This document shows, one piece after another, positions 58,388-64,000 of a DNA stretch of 64,000 nucleotides; the stretch's first letter is position 1; every line of letters begins with the position of its first letter. The notes under the pieces are model-generated. The model did no database searches, was not told the DNA's origin, and saw only the letters and a program-made list of their open reading frames with translations. Both the position numbers and the translations under genes were made by a program. Source of the stretch: Loktanella sp. SALINAS62 (lineage in GTDB: Bacteria; Pseudomonadota; Alphaproteobacteria; Rhodobacterales; Rhodobacteraceae); contig NZ_JAAFZU010000008.1 of NCBI RefSeq assembly GCF_018263905.1, positions 72,518 to 136,517 on the forward strand. The letters are read 5' to 3'.

Positions 58388-59416
58388 ATGACCTTCAACG
58401 TCGCCATTCTGGGTGCATCTGGCTACACTGGCGCTGAAATGGTGCGGCTGATTGCGACGCATCCGTCGCTGTCCATCGCGGGCCTGTCCGGCAATTCAAA
58501 GGCCGGGATGGCCATGGCGGACGTATTCCCGCACCTGCGCCATCTGGACCTGCCACGCCTGACCACCATCGAAGATATGGATTTGTCGGGCGTCGATCTG
58601 GTGTTTTGCGCCTTGCCGCATGCAACATCGCAAGCGGTGATCAAAGACTTGCCGCAGCATTTGAAAATTGTGGACCTGTCCGCCGATTTCCGGCTGCGCG
58701 ACCTAGACGCCTACGAAAAATGGTATGGCAAACCACACGCCGCCCCCGATCTGCAAAAAGAGGCGGTATACGGCCTGACCGAATTCTACCGCGATGATAT
58801 CAGGCGCGCGCGTCTGGTAGCAGGCACGGGCTGTAACGCAGCGACGGGCCAATATGCGCTGCGTCCGCTAATTGCAGCGGGGGTGATTGATCTGGACGAC
58901 ATCATCATCGACCTGCTGGCCGCCGTGTCGGGCGCAGGCCGCGCGCTAAAGGAAAACCTGCTGCACGCGGAACTGTCCGAAGGCGCGCACGCCTATGCCG
59001 CAGGCGGCACGCACCGCCATTTGGGTGAATTCGATCAGGAATTTTCCGCGCTGGCCGGACGCGATGTGCATGTGCAATTCACCCCGCATCTGATCCCGGC
59101 AAACCGGGGAATCCTTGCGACGGTCTATGTCAAAGGGGATGCCGACACGGTCCACGCCACGCTGGCACAGGCCTATGCGGATGAACCGTTCATCATCGTG
59201 CTGCCACAGGGGCAGCATCCGTCGATCAAACACATCCGGGCCAGTAATTTCTGTCATATCGGCGTGGTCGCGGACCGTATCGCAGGCCGCTGTCAGGTGA
59301 TTGCGACGCTCGACAACCTGACAAAGGGATCGTCCGGTCAGGCACTGCAAAACGCAAACCTGATGTTGGGTTTACCCGAAACAGAGGGCCTGATGCTGGC
59401 ACCGGTGTTCCCGTGA
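58388..59416 (+). CDS. argC: N-acetyl-gamma-glutamyl-phosphate reductase
   Basis: The 342-residue ArgC, third enzyme of arginine synthesis, reduces N-acetylglutamyl phosphate with NADPH. The Rossmann motif GASGYTGAE lies at residues 9-17 and the catalytic cysteine is Cys149 (GTGCNAATG). Its stop codon overlaps the ccmE GTG start. The association of argC with the ccm/ccl genes is known in Rhodobacter, from memory. Confidence 0.96.
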   Translation: MTFNVAILGASGYTGAEMVRLIATHPSLSIAGLSGNSKAGMAMADVFPHLRHLDLPRLTTIEDMDLSGVDLVFCALPHATSQAVIKDLPQHLKIVDLSADFRLRDLDAYEKWYGKPHAAPDLQKEAVYGLTEFYRDDIRRARLVAGTGCNAATGQYALRPLIAAGVIDLDDIIIDLLAAVSGAGRALKENLLHAELSEGAHAYAAGGTHRHLGEFDQEFSALAGRDVHVQFTPHLIPANRGILATVYVKGDADTVHATLAQAYADEPFIIVLPQGQHPSIKHIRASNFCHIGVVADRIAGRCQVIATLDNLTKGSSGQALQNANLMLGLPETEGLMLAPVFP

Positions 59417-59871
59417 GGGGGTTGAAGAAAAAGCGCCGCATTCAGGTTATCGGCCTGTCCGGGGTTTGCATTGTTGCTGTGTTGGGAATTCTGGCTGTCC
59501 TGCCGGATGATTCATTCCAGTTTTTCCGCGCGCCGTCTGAAATCATGGCGAATCCACCGGCGGAAACCGAATTGTTCCGGATCGGCGGTTTGGTGGAAGC
59601 CGGCTCTTTGAAACGAGGGGACGGCACGCAGGTCGCGTTCACAGTGACCGATGGCGGGGCGTCCATTCCAGTCGTCTACACCGGCATTCTGCCCGACCTT
59701 TTTGAAGAAGGTCAGGGCATGGTCGGGCAAGGACGCTACATCAACGGCAGGTTCGAAGCCGTTGAAATCCTTGCGCGACATGACGAAGAATACATGCCCA
59801 AAGAAGTGGTCGACGCAATGAAGGCACAAGGCACCTATCAGGCACCGTCCGCTGATATCATGACCAATTAA
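59413..59871 (+). CDS. ccmE: Cytochrome c maturation heme chaperone CcmE
   Basis: A 152-residue heme chaperone. An Arg/Lys-rich cytosolic start and one membrane span (about 10-30) lead to a periplasmic OB-fold domain (about 45-125), with the covalent heme-binding His123 in ARHDEEYMP. It passes heme to apocytochrome c via CcmF/CcmH. The start is GTG, overlapping argC by 4 bp. The next ccm gene (ccmF) is 1.4 kb away, separated by the lysis cassette. Confidence 0.95.
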   Translation: MRGLKKKRRIQVIGLSGVCIVAVLGILAVLPDDSFQFFRAPSEIMANPPAETELFRIGGLVEAGSLKRGDGTQVAFTVTDGGASIPVVYTGILPDLFEEGQGMVGQGRYINGRFEAVEILARHDEEYMPKEVVDAMKAQGTYQAPSADIMTN

Positions 59872-59886
59872 CGATACCGCGTCGAT

Positions 59887-59910
59887 CTTTCCTGCACGCA
59901 AGCAGGAGAG
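59887..59910 (+). promoter_or_regulatory. Hairpin sequestering the endolysin Shine-Dalgarno
   Basis: CTTTCCTGC (59887-59895) pairs with GCAGGAGAG (59902-59910) across a 6-base loop, nine pairs with one G-U. The paired 3' arm is the AGGAG ribosome binding site of the endolysin gene that begins at 59916. Such occlusion would hold translation low until the structure is opened. Seen directly in the sequence; effect inferred. Confidence 0.6.
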
Positions 59911-59915
59911 TGGCG

Positions 59916-60527
59916 ATGCAGACCATCAGACAGATCGCGGCCGACATCGTGGGCCGCGAGGGCGGTTTTGTGAATGACCCCGCCGACCCCGGTGGGGCGA
60001 CGAAACACGGCGTCACGACCCATACGATGCGGCGGCTGGGGCTGGATCTGGATGGCGACGGGGACATTGATGCAGCCGATGTGCAGCGCATCAGCCGTGA
60101 TCGGGCCGTCGACATTTTCATGCAGCATTATTTCGACGCGCCCCGCATAGGCGGGTTACCGACGCCGCTGCAGGCAACGGTGTTTGATATGTACGTCAAT
60201 GCAGGCAATCAAGCCGTCAAGATTTTACAGCGCCTTTTCAGACAGATGCGGATCGACGTTGACGCGGACGGCGTGATCGGGCCGCAGACGCGCGCGGCCG
60301 CACAACGGGCCCAAGACGCAGCCCCCGATCATCTGGTCGATGCATACGGCATTGCCCGGCGGAACTATTATTACGCGCTGGCCGACGGGCGACCGCCAAG
60401 CCGCAAATATGCCCGCCGCCGCGATGGTGGCAAAGGTGGCTGGATCATCCGCGCCGAAACTTTCATCGCGCCACGCTACCATTTCAGTGACGCGCAGCAC
60501 CGCGAAAGGACACGGGCATGGGATTGA
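59916..60527 (+). CDS. GH108 endolysin (N-acetylmuramidase), GTA-type
   Basis: A 203-residue lysozyme-like muramidase of the glycoside hydrolase 108 family. The catalytic glutamate is Glu15 in GREGGFVNDPADPGGATKHG. A canonical EF-hand loop (D44-x-D-x-D-G-D-x-D...D55) is inserted after the first helix, and a C-terminal peptidoglycan-binding-3-type segment begins near residue 98. No signal peptide is present, so a holin is needed. It resembles the endolysin that releases the Rhodobacter GTA. The ATG at 59916 is preferred over the GTG two codons earlier by Shine-Dalgarno spacing. It overlaps the holin gene. Confidence 0.9.
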   Translation: MQTIRQIAADIVGREGGFVNDPADPGGATKHGVTTHTMRRLGLDLDGDGDIDAADVQRISRDRAVDIFMQHYFDAPRIGGLPTPLQATVFDMYVNAGNQAVKILQRLFRQMRIDVDADGVIGPQTRAAAQRAQDAAPDHLVDAYGIARRNYYYALADGRPPSRKYARRRDGGKGGWIIRAETFIAPRYHFSDAQHRERTRAWD

Positions 60528-61048
60528 TCGGCAGGATCATGGGATTCGTGTTTGGTGACGGGCGCAACGTCATCGCCGAAACCGCATCGGTGTTTCGTGA
60601 AAATACCGAAGCCGCGGCGCAGCGTGGCAGTGATGACCGCGCCGCAGCGCTGGCACAATTTGCAGCGGAATTCGTACAGCCCCGCAAGGGTGTGTTCGAC
60701 CGCGCCGTTGATGGGCTGAACCGTTTGCCGCGTCCATTGCTGGCCCTTGGCACGATTGGGTTGTTTGTATCTGCCATGACCAGCCCCGACTGGTTTGCCA
60801 GCAGGATGGTCGGTGTTGCGCTGATCCCAGAACCGCTTTGGTGGTTGATGGGGGCAATCGTCAGCTTTTATTTCGGTGCGCGGTATCAGATCAAAGGTCA
60901 GGAATTTCAACGCTCTGTCGCGCAAACCTTGCGCATGGGGGGGGTGCTGGACCCGGCACCTGTGCCCCCATCCGACGATACCCTGCCGGACGCTTTTGCC
61001 GACAATGCCGCCCTGGCCGATTGGTGGAGGACACAACGTGCAGGCTGA
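60518..61048 (+). CDS. GTA-type 3TM holin
   Basis: A 176-residue protein of the GTA_holin_3TM family. A helical N-terminal part leads to spans at about 72-90 and 105-123 (a third is weaker). The C-terminal 40 residues are polar. It would permeabilise the inner membrane to let the endolysin reach the wall. It overlaps the endolysin gene (10 bp) and the next small gene (11 bp), so the three are translationally coupled. Confidence 0.85.
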   Translation: MGLIGRIMGFVFGDGRNVIAETASVFRENTEAAAQRGSDDRAAALAQFAAEFVQPRKGVFDRAVDGLNRLPRPLLALGTIGLFVSAMTSPDWFASRMVGVALIPEPLWWLMGAIVSFYFGARYQIKGQEFQRSVAQTLRMGGVLDPAPVPPSDDTLPDAFADNAALADWWRTQRAG

Positions 61049-61241
61049 TTGGATGACGACCATTGAAAAGCGTTTGATCGCGCTGGAAACCCATAATGCC
61101 GTCAACGCGGTGCATCGTCTGAACGTGTCTGACAGACTAGGCGCGATCGAAGATACCCTGAAATGGCTGGTGCGCCTGATTATCGGGGGGCTTGTCGTGG
61201 CTGGCATCACCTTTGTCGTTCAAGGCGGGTTCACGTCCTGA
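61038..61241 (+). CDS. XhlA-like small membrane protein, third cassette gene
   Basis: A 67-residue protein with a GTG start at 61038 (GGAGG seven bases upstream), overlapping the holin gene by 11 bp. An amphipathic coiled-coil part (TTIEKRLIALE...RLGAIEDTLKW, 6-43) is followed by one C-terminal membrane span (44-63), the layout of hemolysin XhlA/phage accessory lysis proteins. It may modulate the holin or act with the wall enzyme. Short and missed by size-limited gene calling. Confidence 0.72.
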   Translation: MQADWMTTIEKRLIALETHNAVNAVHRLNVSDRLGAIEDTLKWLVRLIIGGLVVAGITFVVQGGFTS

Positions 61242-61254
61242 TTGACGGCGTTGT

Positions 61255-61289
61255 GCCGCACGCCGATGTGTTCGAATTTGGTGTGCGGC
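61255..61289. terminator. Hairpin between lysis cassette and ccmF
   Basis: Ten-pair stem (GCCGCACGCC 61255-61264 with GGTGTGCGGC 61280-61289, one G-U) with a 15-base loop, without a T-run. It may partly separate the cassette from ccmF. Weak call. Confidence 0.4.
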
Positions 61290-61316
61290 CAGCGCTGAAT
61301 ACGTTAAGTACGGATC

Positions 61317-63284
61317 ATGTTTATTGAGCTTGCCCACTTCGCCCTGATCCTTGCCCTTGTTGTCGCGCTTGCGCAGACTGTCGTGCCGATGGTGGGTGCC
61401 GCGCGCGGCTGGCGGGGCTGGATGACCTTTGCCGAACCCGCAGCGACATCGCAGTTGATCCTGATCAGTTTTTCTTTTGCAGTGCTGACGTGGGCCTTTG
61501 TGGTGTCCGATTTTTCCGTCGAACTGGTGTACGCCAACAGCCACACGGCAAAGCCGATGCTGTATAAAATCAGCGGCGTTTGGGGCAACCACGAAGGGTC
61601 GATGCTGCTTTGGGTGCTGATCCTCGCACTTTTCGGTGCCTTTGCCGCGTGGTTTGGCAGCAATCTGCCTGCCACGCTTCGGGCGCGGGTGCTTGCGGTG
61701 CAGGGCAGTATTTCGGTCGCGTTTCTGGTGTTTATCCTGTTTACGTCAAATCCATTTGTACGGATCGCCGTCCCGCCATTGAACGGGCGCGATCTGAACC
61801 CACTGTTACAGGACCCCGGGCTCGCGTTTCATCCGCCGTTTTTGTATCTGGGTTACGTCGGGTTAAGCATGACGTTCAGCTTTGCCGTCGCCGCCCTGAT
61901 CGAAGGTCGTGTCGACGCCGCTTGGGGGCGCTGGGTCCGGCCCTGGACACTGGCCGCGTGGATGTTCCTGACCGTGGGGATCGCACTGGGGTCTTGGTGG
62001 GCCTATTACGAATTGGGCTGGGGCGGTTTCTGGTTCTGGGATCCGGTTGAAAACGCCAGTTTCATGCCGTGGCTGATTGCAGCCGCCCTGCTGCACAGCG
62101 CCATCGTCGTCGAAAAGCGCGAAACGCTGAAAAGCTGGACGATCCTGCTTGCGATTCTTGCATTCGGCTTTTCATTGCTGGGTGCGTTCATCGTGCGATC
62201 CGGCGTGCTGACGTCTGTACATGCCTTTGCCAATGATCCTGAACGGGGCATGCTGATCCTGCTTATTCTGGGGGTCTATCTGGGTGGTGCGTTGACGCTG
62301 TTTGCGGCGCGTGCCGGTGTGATGCAATCGCATGGTGCTTTTGGCACCGTCAGCCGCGAATCCGCGCTGGTGCTGAACAACATCCTGCTGGCGGTCAGCG
62401 CCTTTGTCGTGTTCATCGGTACGATCTGGCCACTGGTCGCTGAAATGGTCTTTGGCCGCACGCTGTCGGTTGGGCCGCCGTTTTTTGATGCGGCCTTTAC
62501 CCCGTTCATGGTTCTTTTGGCGATTGCGCTGCCATTGGGTTCGTTGCTGGCGTGGAAACGCGGCAAGCTGGGCCGGGCAAAGGGGCCGCTAGTGGGTCTG
62601 GTCGTCTTATCCGTCGCATTGGCCTTGTTGGCCTATGCCGTCTATGCGGGGCGGTCGATGGTCGGGCCTGCGGGCGTCGCGCTTGGCGTGTGGGTTGTCG
62701 GCGGGGCTGTTTTGGACCTGTGGATGCGGGCAGGGCGCGGCCCTGTTGGCGACCGCCTGCGCCGGCTCGTGCGTTTGCCGCGTGGCGACTGGGGAAAGAC
62801 CGTCGCACATCTTGGCATGGGCGTTACGATTTTCGGAATCGCGGCCATGACGGCATGGAACGTCGAGGACATCCGCGCCGTGAACATCGGCGAAAGCTAC
62901 GATGTGGACAATTACAACGTAACGCTGACCAGCGTCGATGCAGTGAAGGGTCCGAACTACGATTCCACCATGGCCGTCCTGACGATCAGCCACAACGGGG
63001 GGACGCCGTTCATCCTGACACCGGAAAAACGGTTCTATCCGGTTGCCCAGATGCCAACGACGGAAGCGGCTATTCAAAATGGCATATTGCGCGATGTTTA
63101 TGTCGTGATCGGTGATCCGCAGGCGAACGGCGGTTATGCGGTGCGGGTCTATATCAAGCCCTTTGCCAACTGGATCTGGGGTGGTGCGATCCTGATGTCG
63201 CTGGGTGGTTTGATTTCGCTGACGGATCGGCGCTTGCGGATCGCGGTCGGCGCGCGCAAACAATCGACGGTGCCTGCGGAATGA
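61317..63284 (+). CDS. ccmF: Heme lyase CcmF
   Basis: A 655-residue, about 15-span membrane protein that, with CcmH, ligates heme to apocytochrome c. The WWD heme-handling motif is present (GWGGFWFWDPVENASFMPW, about 232-250), along with conserved periplasmic histidines such as in DPGLAFHPP and HEGSM. The 4-bp overlap with ccmH marks an operon. The known name in Rhodobacter is ccl1. Confidence 0.97.
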   Translation: MFIELAHFALILALVVALAQTVVPMVGAARGWRGWMTFAEPAATSQLILISFSFAVLTWAFVVSDFSVELVYANSHTAKPMLYKISGVWGNHEGSMLLWVLILALFGAFAAWFGSNLPATLRARVLAVQGSISVAFLVFILFTSNPFVRIAVPPLNGRDLNPLLQDPGLAFHPPFLYLGYVGLSMTFSFAVAALIEGRVDAAWGRWVRPWTLAAWMFLTVGIALGSWWAYYELGWGGFWFWDPVENASFMPWLIAAALLHSAIVVEKRETLKSWTILLAILAFGFSLLGAFIVRSGVLTSVHAFANDPERGMLILLILGVYLGGALTLFAARAGVMQSHGAFGTVSRESALVLNNILLAVSAFVVFIGTIWPLVAEMVFGRTLSVGPPFFDAAFTPFMVLLAIALPLGSLLAWKRGKLGRAKGPLVGLVVLSVALALLAYAVYAGRSMVGPAGVALGVWVVGGAVLDLWMRAGRGPVGDRLRRLVRLPRGDWGKTVAHLGMGVTIFGIAAMTAWNVEDIRAVNIGESYDVDNYNVTLTSVDAVKGPNYDSTMAVLTISHNGGTPFILTPEKRFYPVAQMPTTEAAIQNGILRDVYVVIGDPQANGGYAVRVYIKPFANWIWGGAILMSLGGLISLTDRRLRIAVGARKQSTVPAE

Positions 63285-63724
63285 AATGGCTTGCGGTTAT
63301 CCTGTGCCTGTGGGCCGTGCCCGCCTTTGCCGTCGACCCGTCAGAGGTGCTTGACGACCCCGTCCTCGAAGAGCGCGCGCGCGACATCAGCCAAGGATTG
63401 CGCTGCCCCGTCTGCCAGAACGAAAGCATCGACGAATCGAATGCACCGATCAGCCGTGAATTACGCGTTCTGCTGCGCGAACGGCTGCTGGCGGGCGACA
63501 CAGATGCAGAAGTGCGGGATTATCTGGTCGCGCGGTTCGGTGAATTTGTCCTGCTGGAACCCGACCGCTCCGGCGTGAATGTCATTCTGTGGTGGGCTGC
63601 CCCGACGCTGTTGCTGCTGGCGCTGGCCATTGGCTGGGCCGTGATCCGCCGCAAACCTACGGACCGGGACCCCAGCCTGACCGAAGAAGAACGGGCCGAA
63701 CTGAACAGGATCCTTGATTCCTGA
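63281..63724 (+). CDS. ccmH: Cytochrome c maturation thiol protein CcmH
   Basis: A 147-residue protein with a signal peptide (1-18). The redox pair Cys42-Pro-Val-Cys45 (RCPVCQNES) sits in a three-helix domain, and a single span follows (about 103-122). CcmH keeps the apocytochrome cysteines reduced and works with CcmF. It overlaps the ccmF stop by 4 bp. Rhodobacter calls it ccl2. Confidence 0.95.
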   Translation: MKWLAVILCLWAVPAFAVDPSEVLDDPVLEERARDISQGLRCPVCQNESIDESNAPISRELRVLLRERLLAGDTDAEVRDYLVARFGEFVLLEPDRSGVNVILWWAAPTLLLLALAIGWAVIRRKPTDRDPSLTEEERAELNRILDS

Positions 63725-63793
63725 CGTGCGGTTTCGCTTTTGTATGACGCGGGTGTCGCTATTCTGCGCGTGAATACAAGCAGGAGCGCGTCC

Positions 63794-64000
63794 ATGGATT
63801 ATTCCGCCATCACCGTGACCGTCAGTGACGATATCGTCGTCGTGGCGATGAACCGCCCGGACAAGATGAACGCGCTGAACGCGTTGATGCGGGCGGAACT
63901 GACCCACGCATTCAAGGACGCACCCAACCATGGCCGCGTCGTTGTGTTGACTGGGACAGGCCGTGCGTTTTGTTCGGGTCAGGATCTGGGCATGGGCGAA
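63794..64000 (+). CDS. Enoyl-CoA hydratase/isomerase family protein (partial)
   Basis: The first 69 residues of a crotonase-fold protein, cut by the window end. The start MDYSAITVTVSDDIVVVAMNRPDKMNALN and the oxyanion-hole segment GRAFCSGQDLG are visible; the GxAFCSGQDL form is frequent in phenylacetyl-CoA ring isomerase (PaaG/PaaB)-like proteins. AGGAG precedes the ATG. The exact substrate needs the missing C-terminus. Confidence 0.88.
   Translation, partial: MDYSAITVTVSDDIVVVAMNRPDKMNALNALMRAELTHAFKDAPNHGRVVVLTGTGRAFCSGQDLGMGE

Noticed and set aside
60518..61241. Complete prophage around the holin
   Set aside because: No capsid, tail, integrase or terminase genes in the flanks; only ccm genes are found.
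1..64000. CRISPR array, IS element or rRNA operon
   Set aside because: No regularly spaced repeats, transposase genes or rRNA-like sequence were seen; only small hairpins and the duplicated tRNA-Asp.

Overview
The window is a contiguous, gene-dense chromosomal segment of an alphaproteobacterium of the Rhodobacterales (Roseobacter/Rhodobacter) type. This rests on several features: a Shemin-type 5-aminolevulinate synthase behind an FnrL-type box, a uvrA gene behind a GTTC-N7-GTTC (alphaproteobacterial LexA) box, a DUF5930/M23 peptidase next to a bactofilin, a fused indolepyruvate ferredoxin oxidoreductase, and a gene-transfer-agent (GTA) type lysis cassette inside a cytochrome c maturation locus. 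High GC and heavy use of overlapping ATGA starts agree. Species cannot be named from sequence alone.

Layout. 0-4.5 kb: a sulfotransferase-like protein, an HU-like protein, two tRNA-Val genes around a histidine phosphatase, an acyl-CoA synthetase and two tandem tRNA-Asp genes. 4.5-11.8 kb: M20 dipeptidase, hemA, a RodZ-like protein, ispG, an MBL-fold hydrolase and a DsbA-like thioredoxin. 11.9-24.2 kb: cell-envelope and translation genes (aminotransferase, AmiC-type amidase, PBP1A, prfB, amidase, MFS, bactofilin, M23 peptidase) and the bcp/DUF455 pair. 24.3-36.3 kb: an AsmA-like protein, queA, MFS, DUF924, lpdA, uvrA and a cupredoxin. 36.5-45.8 kb: mmsA with a divergent LysR gene, a CBS protein, coaD, a DUF1127-like mini-protein, a STAS-like protein, two GAPDH paralogues separated by a 47-residue membrane protein, and a DUF808/DoxX/ion-channel operon. 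45.9-53 kb: tkt, a coiled-coil protein and zapA, grxD, bolA, purL, a candidate small RNA and a LysR gene. 53-64 kb: fused iorAB, an acyltransferase, murI, argC, ccmE, the GTA-like lysis cassette (GH108 endolysin, 3TM holin, XhlA-like protein), ccmF, ccmH and the start of an enoyl-CoA hydratase.

Most genes are housekeeping. The regions most worth a second look are: (1) an unannotated ~79-nt RNA between the LysR gene and purL, with promoter, 5' hairpin, exposed CCUCCC and a U8 terminator; (2) the three-gene lysis cassette inserted between ccmE and ccmF, whose first ribosome binding site is buried in a hairpin and whose endolysin carries a canonical EF-hand loop; (3) the two GAPDH genes, which differ at the NAD-specificity residue and share LacI-type operator-like sites; (4) FNR and LexA boxes that predict oxygen and SOS control of hemA and uvrA. 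No CRISPR array, insertion sequence, rRNA operon or complete prophage was seen.
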